NCBI RefSeq assembly: GCF_000300005.1
Contig: NC_018691.1
Coordinates: 4,100,001-4,164,000, forward strand
DNA length: 64,000 nt
Reading direction: 5' to 3'
Origin: Alloalcanivorax dieselolei B5
Lineage (GTDB): Bacteria > Pseudomonadota > Gammaproteobacteria > Pseudomonadales > Alcanivoracaceae
Part shown: positions 11,244-20,550 of the stretch, piece after piece
Layout of the letters: every line of letters begins with the position of its first letter
Position numbering within the stretch: position 1 is the stretch's first letter
The notes under the pieces: generated by a model
What the model was told of the DNA's origin: nothing
What the model saw: the letters and a program-made list of their open reading frames with translations, nothing else
Databases searched by the model: none
Made by a program: the position numbers and the translations under genes

Positions 11244-13829
11244 TTACCCCTTGGTGAAGGTGAACTTGCCGTCCGCCACATCCACGTTGATGGCATCGCC
11301 CTGAACAAACTCGCCTTTGAGCAGCGCCTGCGCCAGCGGGTTCTCCAACTGGCTCTGGATTGCCCGCTTCAGCGGCCGCGCTCCGTATACCGGATCGAAG
11401 CCCGCTTCCACCAGTTTGTCCAGCGCCGCGTCGGACAGCGTCAGGGACATTTCCCGATCCACCAGCCGCTTGCGCAGATAGTCGAGCTGAATGCCCGCGA
11501 TGCCTTTCAACTGAGCCTGCCCCAGCGGATGGAACACCACCGTTTCGTCCACCCGGTTGATGAACTCCGGGCGGAAATGCTGGCCGACCACTTCCATTAC
11601 CGCGGCTTTCATTGCCTCATAATCGCCTTCACCGGCCATGCGTTGGATCAGGTCCGACCCCAGATTCGAGGTCATCACCACCACCGTGTTACGGAAGTCC
11701 ACGGTGCGGCCCTGGCCATCGGTAAGGCGGCCATCTTCCAGTACCTGCAACAGTACGTTGAAGACATCCGGGTGCGCCTTTTCCACTTCGTCCAGCAACA
11801 GCACGGAATACGGCTTACGACGCACCGCTTCGGTGAGATAACCCCCTTCCTCATAACCGACATACCCTGGAGGCGCGCCGATCAACCGGGCCACGGAATG
11901 CTTCTCCATGAACTCGGACATGTCGATGCGCACCATGGCTTCCTCGGTATCGAACAGGAAACCGGCCAGTGCCTTACACAGCTCCGTCTTGCCCACCCCG
12001 GTGGGACCAAGGAACAGGAAGCTGCCATTCGGACGGTTCGGGTCCGACAGCCCGGCACGGGAACGCCGTACCGCGTTGGAGACCGCTTCCACCGCCTCGT
12101 CCTGACCAACCACGCGATGATGCAGCGCCTCTTCCATGCGCAACAGTTTCTCGCGCTCGCCCTCCAGCATCTTGGACACCGGAATCCCGGTCCATTTGGA
12201 AACCACTTCCGCCACTTCCTCATCGGTGACCTTGTTGCGGAGCAACTGGGTTTCCACCTGAGCGGCTTCCTCGCGTTCCTGGGCCTGCTGAACCTTCTTC
12301 TCCAGCTCCGGGATCACCCCGTACTGCAGCTCGGACATGCGGTTCAGGTCGCCGGCGCGGCGTGCCTGTTCCATATCCACACGGGCCTGTTCCAGTTCCG
12401 CCTTGTACTGCTGAGCACCCTGCAACGCGGCTTTCTCCGCGTTCCAGATCTCTTCCAGATCGGCGTATTCCTTCTCCAGGGCGGCGATGTCCGCTTCCAG
12501 TTTTTCCAGCCGTTTCCTGCTCGCCTCGTCCTCTTCCTTGCGCAGCGCCTCCCGCTCCATCTTCAATTGGATCAGGCGCCGATCAAGGCGGTCCATTTCC
12601 TCTGGCATGGAATCGATTTCCATACGGATACGACTGGCCGCTTCATCGATCAGATCGATGGCCTTGTCCGGCAACTGGCGGTCGGTGATGTAACGATGGC
12701 TCAGTTTGGCGGCGGCGATGATGGCACCGTCGGTGATGTCGACACCATGGTGAACCTCATAGCGTTCCTTCAGGCCACGCAGGATGGCGATGGTGTCCTC
12801 CACGGACGGCTCGTCCACCAGCACTTTTTGGAAGCGACGTTCCAGAGCCGCATCCTTTTCGATGTATTGACGATACTCGTTCAGCGTGGTGGCACCGACG
12901 CAATGCAGCTCGCCGCGCGCCAGCGCCGGCTTGAGCATGTTGCCCGCGTCCATGGCGCCATCGGCCTTGCCGGCACCGACCATGGTGTGTAGCTCATCGA
13001 TGAACAGAATCACCCGCCCTTCCTGTTTGGACAGCTCGTTGAGCACGGCTTTCAAGCGCTCCTCGAACTCACCACGGTATTTGGCGCCAGCGATCAGCGC
13101 TGCCATATCCAGGGACAGAACCCGCTTTTCCTTGAGCCCTTCCGGCACTTCGCCATTGACGATACGTTGCGCCAGCCCCTCGACGATGGCGGTTTTACCA
13201 ACACCCGGCTCACCAATCAGCACCGGGTTGTTCTTGGTCCGGCGCTGCAGCACCTGAATGGTACGGCGGATCTCATCATCCCGGCCGATCACCGGATCCA
13301 GCTTGCCGCTTTCGGCGCGGGCGGTAAGGTCCGTGGTGTACTTCTTGAGGGACTCCATACGGTCCTCGGCGTTGGGGTCGTCCACCGATTCACCACCACG
13401 GACTTGCTGAATTTTCTCCGCCAGCACCGCCTTGCGCACACCGGCGTTTTTCATCAGTTTGCCGACATCACCGTTGTCGTCACAGGCCGCCAACAGCACC
13501 GCTTCGGTGGAAATATACTGATCACCGCGTTGTTGAGCTTCCCGGTCCGCCAGGTTCAACAGGCGGCCCAGATTCTGGGAGAGCTGAACGTCTCCGGTGA
13601 ACTGGCCAACGGTGGGCAGCTTGTCCATCGCCATCTTCAGGGCGGTGATCACATCGGCCGGATTGGCGCCGGCCTTTTCCAGCAACGGCGTGGCGACGCC
13701 GCCGCGTTGTTGCAGCAGAGCCAGCATCAGATGCACCGGCTCAATGGCGTTGTGGCTCTGCCCCACCGCCAGCGATTGGGCCTCGCCCAAGGCTTCCTGC
13801 AGACGAGCGGTCAGTTTGTCCATTCGCAT
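11244..13829 (-). CDS. clpB: ATP-dependent chaperone ClpB (protein disaggregase)
   Basis: This is a hexameric AAA+ disaggregase that, with DnaK, threads and rescues aggregated proteins after heat stress. The 861-residue length is close to E. coli (857). The N-terminal Clp_N repeats (1-145) are followed by AAA-1 with Walker A GEPGVGKT (206-213), then the long coiled-coil M domain (about 400-530, rich in Glu, Lys and Leu) that distinguishes ClpB from ClpA/C. AAA-2 has GPTGVGKT and a C-terminal domain. The start [11 protein letters not shown] at 13829 matches the family and has AGGAG 9 bases upstream. The frame to 13874 is not used. A sigma-32-like promoter is seen at 13924-13950. Confidence 0.97.
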   Translation of the reverse strand: MRMDKLTARLQEALGEAQSLAVGQSHNAIEPVHLMLALLQQRGGVATPLLEKAGANPADVITALKMAMDKLPTVGQFTGDVQLSQNLGRLLNLADREAQQRGDQYISTEAVLLAACDDNGDVGKLMKNAGVRKAVLAEKIQQVRGGESVDDPNAEDRMESLKKYTTDLTARAESGKLDPVIGRDDEIRRTIQVLQRRTKNNPVLIGEPGVGKTAIVEGLAQRIVNGEVPEGLKEKRVLSLDMAALIAGAKYRGEFEERLKAVLNELSKQEGRVILFIDELHTMVGAGKADGAMDAGNMLKPALARGELHCVGATTLNEYRQYIEKDAALERRFQKVLVDEPSVEDTIAILRGLKERYEVHHGVDITDGAIIAAAKLSHRYITDRQLPDKAIDLIDEAASRIRMEIDSMPEEMDRLDRRLIQLKMEREALRKEEDEASRKRLEKLEADIAALEKEYADLEEIWNAEKAALQGAQQYKAELEQARVDMEQARRAGDLNRMSELQYGVIPELEKKVQQAQEREEAAQVETQLLRNKVTDEEVAEVVSKWTGIPVSKMLEGEREKLLRMEEALHHRVVGQDEAVEAVSNAVRRSRAGLSDPNRPNGSFLFLGPTGVGKTELCKALAGFLFDTEEAMVRIDMSEFMEKHSVARLIGAPPGYVGYEEGGYLTEAVRRKPYSVLLLDEVEKAHPDVFNVLLQVLEDGRLTDGQGRTVDFRNTVVVMTSNLGSDLIQRMAGEGDYEAMKAAVMEVVGQHFRPEFINRVDETVVFHPLGQAQLKGIAGIQLDYLRKRLVDREMSLTLSDAALDKLVEAGFDPVYGARPLKRAIQSQLENPLAQALLKGEFVQGDAINVDVADGKFTFTKG

Positions 13830-13923
13830 GAATGACTTCTCCTGGTTGCGCGTAAAACTCCGGCCCTCAACCACAAGGTTTCAGCGGCACCGAAATTTAC
13901 CGACTGTTCAAAATCTGATCTAT

Positions 13924-13950
13924 AAATGCGGGCGGCGCCCTGGAATTCAA
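13924..13950 (-). promoter_or_regulatory. Sigma-32-like heat-shock promoter of clpB
   Basis: On the minus strand the sequence has CTTGAAT (TTGAAT complementary to 13945-13950), a 13-base spacer, and CCGCATTT (complementary to 13924-13931). This compares well with the heat-shock consensus CTTGAAA-N11-16-CCCCATNT, with one mismatch in each element. It is about 95 bases upstream of the clpB ATG, leaving a leader of normal length. Confidence 0.7.
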
Positions 13951-14021
13951 GCAGCCCATCCCGGAAAAACCGCCGATATTGATCCAGATTAAGAAAAACG
14001 GAGATGGCGGGCCCGCCCCGA

Positions 14022-14768
14022 TCAGGGCTCAAGCCAAACAAGAGAAGCAAAGCGGCCGGTCTGGCCTTCCTGGCGGTAGGAATAGAAGTGGGTGGGGTCC
14101 CCGGCGGTGCAATGTTCGCCTCCGGATACGTCTTCCACACCGGCCTGATGTAACACCAGGGTAGCGGCATGGGTCAGCGAGAAACGCCAATGGCCAGGGG
14201 TGGCGTCACGCGTGAAAGCGGGCTCGAACAATTCCGAGGAGTCCATGAAGGCGCGGCGCACCTCTTCCCCCACCTGATAGACGCGCCCGGAAATTGCCGG
14301 CCCCAGCCAGGCGGACAGCGCCTCCCCTTCCGGCGCCAGGATCGACACCGCCCTTTGCACAATCCCCGCATGCAGCCCGCGCCAGCCGGCGTGCACCGCG
14401 GCCACCGCGCTGCCATCCTGACGCGCCAGCAATACCGGCAGACAATCCGCGGTGAGCACCACACAGGGCCAGCCACTCTCGTCGGTCCAGACCCCGTCAG
14501 CGCTATTATCCCGTTCACCGGCACGAATTACCCGGTCACTGTGGATCTGCCGCAGCCAGGCCGGAGGATGGTCCACTTGCAGCAACCGGTGCACATGGCG
14601 GCGGGCAACGTCTACCCGGGAGGGTTCGTCACCGCAGTTGGCGCCGAGATTGAATCCGGCCCACGGAGGGGGCGAGTGGCGCCCCAGGCGGGTGGTGACC
14701 ACCGACCGCACCCGCGGGTGCGGGTGCCATTCCGGCCAGAGCCACTGACTGACATCCGGCAGCGTCAT
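14022..14768 (-). CDS. pgeF: Peptidoglycan editing factor / purine nucleoside phosphorylase YfiH family
   Basis: This cytoplasmic laccase-domain family protein was long annotated as polyphenol oxidase. Family members have been reported as zinc-dependent purine nucleoside phosphorylases and as removing misincorporated serine peptides from peptidoglycan precursors. The zinc triad is visible: H76 in QIHSDRV, C109 in TADCLPV and H126 in VHAGWRGL. The C-terminal FYSYRQEG-TGRFASLVWL block is typical. Length 248 is normal. Its ATG overlaps the rluD stop by 4 bases, so the two are translationally coupled, an arrangement conserved in gammaproteobacteria. Confidence 0.92.
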   Translation of the reverse strand: MTLPDVSQWLWPEWHPHPRVRSVVTTRLGRHSPPPWAGFNLGANCGDEPSRVDVARRHVHRLLQVDHPPAWLRQIHSDRVIRAGERDNSADGVWTDESGWPCVVLTADCLPVLLARQDGSAVAAVHAGWRGLHAGIVQRAVSILAPEGEALSAWLGPAISGRVYQVGEEVRRAFMDSSELFEPAFTRDATPGHWRFSLTHAATLVLHQAGVEDVSGGEHCTAGDPTHFYSYRQEGQTGRFASLVWLEP

Positions 14769-15736
14769 TGCGCCTCCCGGTCCTCCTCGAGGACCCGAAT
14801 CAGAGTCTGCAGGTCTTCCGGCAGCGGCGTTTCGAATTCCAGATACTCGCCGCTGACCGGGTGCACCAGGCCGAGGCGGCGGGCATGCAGGGCCTGCCGG
14901 GGGAACCGGCGCAACGCCTCGCGTAAGGCCTCGGTGGCGCCAGCGGGAAACTTCAGGCGACCACCGTACAACGGATCTCCCATCAACGGATAGTGGCGGT
15001 GGGCCATGTGCACGCGAATCTGATGAGTCCGTCCGGTTTCCAGGCGGACCTGGATCCGGGTGTGGGCCCGGTAGCGGTCCATTACACGGAAGTGCGTCAC
15101 CGCCGGCTTGCCCCCCTGAGCCACCACCGCCTGGCGTTTACGGTCCACCGGATGACGGCCTATGGGCGCATCCACGGTGCCGCCACCGGTCATCACCCCG
15201 ACAGCAATGGCTTCGTACTCACGATGCAGACTCTTGTCCTGCAGTTGCGCCACCAGCCCGTTATGCGCCTCCAGGGAGCGAGCCACCACCATCAGACCGG
15301 TGGTATCCCGATCCAGGCGGTGGACGATGCCGGCCCGGGGCAAACTTGAGAGACGTTCATCCAAATGGAGCAGTCCATTGAGCAAGGTTCCATCCGCATG
15401 ACCCGCCGCCGGATGCACCACCAGTCCCGCCGGCTTGTTGATGACGATCAGATCCTCATCCTCGTACACCACCGGCAAGCTGATCGCCTCGGGCTGATCC
15501 TCCAGCTCCGGCGCCAGCTCCGCCTCCAGGGTCAGGCTCTCGCCGCCCACCAGCTTGTCCTTGGGGCGCGCCTTGCGGCCGTTGACGGTCAGCGCGCCTT
15601 GCTTGATCCAGGTTTGCAGCCGTGAGCGGGAGAATCCCTCGAACAGTTCCGCCGCCACCTGATCCAAGCGGGCGCCGGCGTGATCCACGCTTACCTGCTC
15701 GGTGCGTTGAATTTTCTCCCCGCCGAGATGTCCCAT
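14765..15736 (-). CDS. rluD: 23S rRNA pseudouridine synthase D
   Basis: This enzyme makes pseudouridines 1911, 1915 and 1917 in helix 69 of 23S rRNA. Layout: S4 RNA-binding domain at about residues 15-75, then the RluA-type catalytic domain with GIVHRLDRDTTGLMVVA. The catalytic aspartate is D142 in HRLD. The length of 323 compares with 326 in E. coli. Two in-frame ATGs exist. The one at 15766 adds ten residues and has no ribosome binding site. The one at 15736 has an AGG and matches the family length, so it is chosen. The gene is divergent from bamD, 55 bases away, and coupled to pgeF downstream. Confidence 0.94.
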   Translation of the reverse strand: MGHLGGEKIQRTEQVSVDHAGARLDQVAAELFEGFSRSRLQTWIKQGALTVNGRKARPKDKLVGGESLTLEAELAPELEDQPEAISLPVVYEDEDLIVINKPAGLVVHPAAGHADGTLLNGLLHLDERLSSLPRAGIVHRLDRDTTGLMVVARSLEAHNGLVAQLQDKSLHREYEAIAVGVMTGGGTVDAPIGRHPVDRKRQAVVAQGGKPAVTHFRVMDRYRAHTRIQVRLETGRTHQIRVHMAHRHYPLMGDPLYGGRLKFPAGATEALREALRRFPRQALHARRLGLVHPVSGEYLEFETPLPEDLQTLIRVLEEDREAQ

Positions 15737-15791
15737 ATCGCAACCTGTGATTAAATAGCGCTCCATTGTAGCGCGTCGAACCGAGGAAAAA

Positions 15792-16607
15792 ATGCCACGT
15801 CTGTTTTGGCCCCTGATTATCGCCGTGATGGTGAGCGCCTGTTCCAGCAAGCCCGTCGAGAGCCCGGAGCGCACCGAGGTCGAGCAATATAAGCAGGCGC
15901 GGGAGTCGCTGGAAGCGAAAAATTACCTGACCGCCATCGACAGCCTGAAGGAACTGGAGGCCCGCTTCCCTTACGGCACCTATGCCGAACAGGCGCAGCT
16001 GGACCTGATCTATGCCCAGTTCATGTCTCAGGACTACCCCGCCGCGGTGGTCGCCGCCCAGCGCTTCATCCGCTCCTATCCGGCCCACCCGAGCCTGGAC
16101 TACGCCCTCTATATGCATGGGCTGTCCAACTATTACCTGGAGCGCGGCCTGTTCGATAACATCATGAGCACCGACAAGTCATCCCGTGACCTGAGCGCGG
16201 CCCGCAATGCCTTCGAGGACTTCGAACGTCTGGTGCATCGCTTCCCGGACAGCGACTACGCCCCCGACGCCCGTTCACGCATGGTGTTCATCCGCAACCA
16301 GTTCGCTGCCCAGGAGCTGCATGCCGCCCGCTACTACGCCCGTCGCGGCGCCTATATCGCCGCCATCAACCGGGCTCAATACGTGGTGCGTCACTATCAG
16401 GGCACGCCCTCGGTACCGGAAGCGCTGGCGATCATGGCCAAGGGCTACGAGCGTATCAATCAGCCGGAACTGGCCGACAAGAGCCGCCGGGTACTGACGC
16501 AGAACTGGCCGGATTCCGACTATATGAACGACGACCGGGTCACCCTGTCCTGGTGGCCGGACAAGGACAACGGCATCCTCAGCCTGCTGACCTTCGATTT
16601 GCTGTAA
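15792..16607 (+). CDS. bamD: Outer membrane assembly lipoprotein BamD
   Basis: This essential lipoprotein of the BAM complex recruits beta-barrel substrates and contacts BamA. The signal peptide ends in lipobox VSAC with C17 as the lipidated cysteine, followed by Ser residues compatible with outer membrane sorting. The rest is helical TPR-like repeats, beginning YKQARESLEAKNYLTAIDSL and continuing through RFPYGTYAEQAQL, RSYPAHPSLDYAL and RFPDSDYAPDAR. Length 271 is typical. In this neighbourhood Pseudomonas has comL/bamD in the same divergent position next to rluD. A 16-base G run starts 4 bases after the stop. Confidence 0.95.
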   Translation: MPRLFWPLIIAVMVSACSSKPVESPERTEVEQYKQARESLEAKNYLTAIDSLKELEARFPYGTYAEQAQLDLIYAQFMSQDYPAAVVAAQRFIRSYPAHPSLDYALYMHGLSNYYLERGLFDNIMSTDKSSRDLSAARNAFEDFERLVHRFPDSDYAPDARSRMVFIRNQFAAQELHAARYYARRGAYIAAINRAQYVVRHYQGTPSVPEALAIMAKGYERINQPELADKSRRVLTQNWPDSDYMNDDRVTLSWWPDKDNGILSLLTFDLL

Positions 16608-16611
16608 GGGC

Positions 16612-16627
16612 GGGGGGGGGGGGGGGG
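16612..16627 (+). repeat. Poly-G tract, 16 bases
   Basis: An uninterrupted run of 16 G stands between the bamD stop (16607) and the convergent nadE stop. It is the longest mononucleotide tract in the window. It lies outside both coding regions. Slippage could vary its length, or the length could be a sequencing error. Confidence 0.9.
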
Positions 16628-16631
16628 TCGA

Positions 16632-16654
16632 CCCTCTCCCCTCAAGGGAGAGGG
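16632..16654. terminator. Hairpin between bamD and nadE
   Basis: A perfect 9-bp stem (CCCTCTCCC at 16632-16640, GGGAGAGGG at 16646-16654) closes a CTCAA loop between two convergent genes. No clean T run follows on either strand. It may be a terminator or a member of the CCCTCTCCC-type dispersed intergenic hairpins common in gammaproteobacteria. Confidence 0.5.
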
Positions 16655-16692
16655 GAGCTAAAAACACCCCTCTCTTACCGTAATCGGTCTTT

Positions 16693-18318
16693 CTAATCCC
16701 CCGGCCGCCAGCCATTGGTGATCGGGTAGCGCCGATCCTTGCCAAAAGCCCTGCGGCTGACTCTCGGCCCCACCGCCGACTGGCGGCGCTTGTATTCATT
16801 GCGGTCGGTCAGGCGTACCACCCGATACACCACGTCCCGGTCGAAACCGGCGCGGATCACCGCTTCGGCGCTCATATCCTGTTCCACATAGCGCTCCAGA
16901 ATGGCATCCAGCTCGTCGTAGTCGGGCAGCGAATCTGAATCCACCTGATCCGGAGCCAATTCCGCGGACGGCGGCCGGTCGATCACCCGCTGCGGAATGA
17001 TCTCGGTGCCGGCCTTCTGGTTACGCCAGCGGGCAACGCGGAACACCCAGGTCTTGAATACGTCCTTGAGCACCGAGAAGCCACCGGCCATATCGCCATA
17101 GAGAGTGGCGTAGCCCACCGCCATTTCGCTCTTGTTGCCGGTGGTGAGCACGACGGAGCCGCCCTTGTTGGAGAGCGCCATCAGCAGTACGCCGCGACAG
17201 CGGGCCTGGAGATTTTCCTCGGTGGTGTCGGTATCGAGCCCGGCGAACGGTTCCGCCAGGATGTCCATGAAGCCATTGAAGGCTGGCTCGATCGGCAGTA
17301 CCCGGTATTTTACCCGCAACGCCCGGGCCTGCCTCTCGGCGTCCTCGATGCTCATCGCGGAGGTATAACGGAACGGCATCATCACCGCTTCCACCCGCTC
17401 CGGGCCCAGGGCGTCCACCGCCACCGCCAGCGTCAGAGCGGAATCGATGCCGCCCGACAGCCCCAGCAGGGCCCCTTTGAAACCGTTCTTGTTGACGTAA
17501 TCGCGCACCGCCAATACCAGCGCCCGATACATGCTCTCCTCACCCACCGGCACCGGCAGCACTTCGCCTCTGACCGCCAGCACGGCCCCTTCGCCGCTCA
17601 GATCCACCGGCACCAGGCCTTCCTCGAAACTGGCGCCCTGCAGACACAGGTGCCCGGCTCCGTCCACGGCGAAGGAAGCGCCATCGAACACCAGCTCATC
17701 CTGACCGCCCACCATGTTGCAATAGAGCACCGGCAGTCCGGTTTCCCGGGCACGGGCGGCCACCTGCTCGAAGCGTTCCTCCGGCTTGCTGGCGCGGAAC
17801 GGCGAGGCATTCAGATTGATAATGGCATCGGCGCCGGCTTCCGCCGCGGCGGCGGCCGGCCCGGCGTACCAGATGTCCTCACAAATGGTGATGCCCAGTT
17901 GCAACCCCTTGAACTCGAACACCACGGCGCTGTTACCGGGCTGAAAGTAGCGTTTCTCGTCAAACACCCGGTAATTAGGCAAACATTGCTTGAAGTACTC
18001 GTGACGAGGCCCCTCGTCACCGGGATAAAGCACACCGGCGGCGTTGCGGCGCACACCATTGCGCACCGCCGGATAGCCGATGATCACAGGCACCTCCACA
18101 GCGGCACCGATGGTGGCCAGAGCGTCGTCGATACGCCGGTTGAGGCTGGGCCTCAGTAACAGATCCTCCGGTGGATAGCCGGTCAGCATCAGTTCCGGAA
18201 AGATCACCAGTTCCGCCCCCAACAGGGTGCGGGCCTCACGGGCGGCATCGATTACCGCCCGCGCATTGCCTTCGATATCGCCCACCAGCGGATTGCGCTG
18301 GGCCATCACTATTCGCAT
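16693..18318 (-). CDS. nadE: Glutamine-dependent NAD+ synthase
   Basis: This enzyme converts nicotinic acid adenine dinucleotide to NAD+ with ATP and glutamine. The N-terminal nitrilase-type amidase domain supplies ammonia, with triad E42 (IFPELMLTGYPPEDLL), K110 (YFKQCLPNY) and C146 (GITICEDIW). The C-terminal synthetase domain has the PP-loop GLSGGIDSALTL and later TTGNKSE. The two-domain length of 541 is typical of the glutamine-dependent form, and a separate glutaminase is not needed. Two ATGs are three codons apart. AAGG spaced 10 bases from the second (18318) favours MRIVMAQRNP. It is convergent with bamD. Confidence 0.95.
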   Translation of the reverse strand: MRIVMAQRNPLVGDIEGNARAVIDAAREARTLLGAELVIFPELMLTGYPPEDLLLRPSLNRRIDDALATIGAAVEVPVIIGYPAVRNGVRRNAAGVLYPGDEGPRHEYFKQCLPNYRVFDEKRYFQPGNSAVVFEFKGLQLGITICEDIWYAGPAAAAAEAGADAIINLNASPFRASKPEERFEQVAARARETGLPVLYCNMVGGQDELVFDGASFAVDGAGHLCLQGASFEEGLVPVDLSGEGAVLAVRGEVLPVPVGEESMYRALVLAVRDYVNKNGFKGALLGLSGGIDSALTLAVAVDALGPERVEAVMMPFRYTSAMSIEDAERQARALRVKYRVLPIEPAFNGFMDILAEPFAGLDTDTTEENLQARCRGVLLMALSNKGGSVVLTTGNKSEMAVGYATLYGDMAGGFSVLKDVFKTWVFRVARWRNQKAGTEIIPQRVIDRPPSAELAPDQVDSDSLPDYDELDAILERYVEQDMSAEAVIRAGFDRDVVYRVVRLTDRNEYKRRQSAVGPRVSRRAFGKDRRYPITNGWRPGD

Positions 18319-18684
18319 AGGAAGCATGCCTTCATCATGTCCGGGCCCCGGCGGCCACCCTGCCCGCCACCTTGGGCCGATCTCTTTCCTCTCGGCTGCG
18401 CTGATTGTACTCTGTAGCCGGCCAGGTTACATAAGAGCCTGCTCAAGGCCTGTTTAAAGTTTCCGCGCCACCGCACCGGAGTTCTTTTTCCTTACTGTAT
18501 CCGGCCCTCTCCGGGTATCCAGGTTAGCGGCTTTCAGCATCTGGTAACGTGTTCGGCGACATTCAACGGTATGGAAACGCGAAACAAGTTCCAAAGCACG
18601 CCCGAAAGCACGGGGATTCGGGCCAGAGTCAAGCAAAGGCTTACCGGGACAACAAGCCGGTGAGTGATTTACGGGGAGACAGGA
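18319..18684. other. 366-base intergenic region between nadE and the PP0621-like gene
   Basis: This divergent region shows no gene that I can support. It contains one copy of the dispersed motif TAAGAGCCTG (18432-18441) and a short dyad CCCGAA...TTCGGG (about 18601-18622). It must hold the promoters of nadE and of the gene pair leading to pilS-pilR, but no clear -35/-10 pair was picked out. Confidence 0.5.
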
Positions 18685-18945
18685 ATGGGGCTGATCAAGC
18701 TGGTGATACTGGCCGCGCTGATTTACGTGGTCTGGCGCGTGGTTATGGGGATCTCCGCCAATCATGCCGCCCGCGGACGCGATCCGCGCCGCTCCTCTCG
18801 CACCATCGACAGCGAGCGCATGGTCAAATGCCATCTGTGCGGGGTGCATGTACCGGAAGCCGAAGCCTTCCGCCACCACTCGCTGGACTTCTGCTCCCGC
18901 GAACACCGCCGCGAATACCTGGAACACCAGGAAAGCGGCGACTGA
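18685..18945 (+). CDS. PP0621-family small membrane protein with zinc-ribbon-like cysteines
   Basis: This 86-residue protein has one N-terminal transmembrane segment (about 4-23), a basic linker rich in Arg, and a possible metal site CHLCG (C49, C52) with C70 and nearby histidines in FCSREHRREYL. A homologous small gene commonly precedes pilS in Pseudomonas-type genomes, and the function is unknown. GGGGAGACAGGA precedes the ATG at 18685. A GTG at 18664 in frame is less likely. It is 19 bases upstream of pilS, so cotranscription is likely. Confidence 0.82.
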   Translation: MGLIKLVILAALIYVVWRVVMGISANHAARGRDPRRSSRTIDSERMVKCHLCGVHVPEAEAFRHHSLDFCSREHRREYLEHQESGD

Positions 18946-18964
18946 CCCGGAAACGACGCTCATC

Positions 18965-20548
18965 ATGACCACGCCTCACGATCAGGCCGGCCTTCCCTGG
19001 CCACCTCCCGGACAGCGCTGGACCCCGGTGCGCATTTACAATGTCTACCGCATTGCCATCGCCTCGGTGTTGCTGATCCTCCACTACACCCACCAGCAGC
19101 CTTCGCTGGGCCAGCATCTGCCGCTGCTGTTCGAATTCACCATGATGGCCTATCTGGCCCTGATTCTGGTCTCCACCGTGCTCGAATACAGCGAACGCCT
19201 GCCGCGCCCCAATTGGGCGCAGCCATTCGCCTTGATCGTCGACGTTATCGCCCTGGGGCTGGTGGTGCACGCCAACGGTGGCCTCGAGGGGGGACTGGCG
19301 GTACTGCTGCTGATTACGGTGGCGGCGGGCAATATTCTGCTGCGCGGCCGCATGGGTTTTCTGATCGCCGCCCTGGCGACACTGACGGTCATGTACGAGC
19401 AATTCTATTTCGCCACTCAATCCGGCGAGCGGGATCCATTTTCGCTGACCGAGTCCGGCCTGCTCGGCATTGCCTTTTTCATGGTCTCGGTGATCATTCA
19501 GCAGATCGCCACGCGGCTGGAGCGCAGTGAGACCATCGCCGCCGACCAGCAGGTGGCGCTGGATCGGCTGGAAGCCCTGAATGAGCAAATCGTCCAGCGT
19601 ATGCGCACCGGGATTCTGGTATTCGACCGCCACGGGCGCATTCTGCAGTCCAACCCCTCGGCGGATAATGCTTTCGCCACGGCCATGAGCGGCCAGCTGT
19701 TACCCGAGCCGTTGCGGCAACGCCACCAGGCCTGGCGCCAGGCGCCCCACATTCTGCCGCCGCCATTGCGCGCCTCGAAGCAGTCGCCGGAGCTGTCCGC
19801 GCGCTTCGCGCCCCTGGATACCAGCCACGAGCAGTTGACCCTGGTGTTTCTCGAGGACACCGCGCGCATCGCTCAGGAGGCGCAGCAGTTGAACCTGACT
19901 TCCCTGGGGCGTCTGTCCGCCACCCTGGCCCACGAGATCCGCAATCCGTTGAGCGCGATCAATCACGCCACCGAGTTACTGCGCGAGGATGCCGGCGATG
20001 ACAGCGACCGCCGTCTGCTCGATATGGTGCGTACCCACGTACAACGGGTGGACGGCATCATCTCGGATGTGTTGGACTTGTCACGGCGACCACGGGGCCA
20101 GGCACAGAGACTGGTCCTCAAGGACGTTCTCGCGGAGGTCGCCGCGAATTGCCATGAAGACCGCAAGACGCGCCTGCAAATGGACTTGGCCACCGATACC
20201 GAGCTGCGTTTTGATCGCGGCCAGCTGATTCAGATTCTCGATAATCTGATCGGCAATGCTTTTCGACATGGGGGGGAACAGGTCCGGGTACGCGTGACCC
20301 ACGGAGTGCACTCAAAAACCCGATTGCCCTGGATCGCGGTCAGCGATGACGGGCCGGGCATCGGCGAGGAACAGGCGCGGCATTTGTTCGAGCCGTTCTT
20401 CACCACGCACGCCAAAGGAAACGGTCTCGGTCTGTTCGTGTGCCAGCAACTGTGCCAGGCCAATCAAGCCAGTCTCAGCCATGAACCGGCTGATCATGGC
20501 GCTTGCTTCGTGATTACCTGCGCACATCCGGATAGACAGTTCCAATAA
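18965..20548 (+). CDS. pilS: Sensor histidine kinase PilS
   Basis: This membrane sensor controls type IV pilin transcription through PilR. In Pseudomonas it senses PilA levels in the membrane. It has four to six transmembrane helices in residues 28-180, a PAS-like linker (ILVFDRHGRILQSNPSADNAF, about 217-237), then the dimerisation/phosphoacceptor motif LAHEIRNPLSAINHATELL with H323. ATPase boxes follow: N box LDNLIGNAFRHG, G1 DDGPGIG, G2 GNGLGLFVC. All kinase motifs are intact. The ATG at 18965 was chosen; the frame upstream overlaps the preceding gene. The pilR start is only 2 bases beyond the stop, so they form an operon. Confidence 0.94.
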   Translation: MTTPHDQAGLPWPPPGQRWTPVRIYNVYRIAIASVLLILHYTHQQPSLGQHLPLLFEFTMMAYLALILVSTVLEYSERLPRPNWAQPFALIVDVIALGLVVHANGGLEGGLAVLLLITVAAGNILLRGRMGFLIAALATLTVMYEQFYFATQSGERDPFSLTESGLLGIAFFMVSVIIQQIATRLERSETIAADQQVALDRLEALNEQIVQRMRTGILVFDRHGRILQSNPSADNAFATAMSGQLLPEPLRQRHQAWRQAPHILPPPLRASKQSPELSARFAPLDTSHEQLTLVFLEDTARIAQEAQQLNLTSLGRLSATLAHEIRNPLSAINHATELLREDAGDDSDRRLLDMVRTHVQRVDGIISDVLDLSRRPRGQAQRLVLKDVLAEVAANCHEDRKTRLQMDLATDTELRFDRGQLIQILDNLIGNAFRHGGEQVRVRVTHGVHSKTRLPWIAVSDDGPGIGEEQARHLFEPFFTTHAKGNGLGLFVCQQLCQANQASLSHEPADHGACFVITCAHPDRQFQ

Positions 20549-20550
20549 CG

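Noticed and set aside
18454-18972. 172-codon minus-strand frame over the PP0621-like gene
   Set aside because: Antisense to a gene with clear ribosome binding site and zinc-ribbon motif; no recognisable product.
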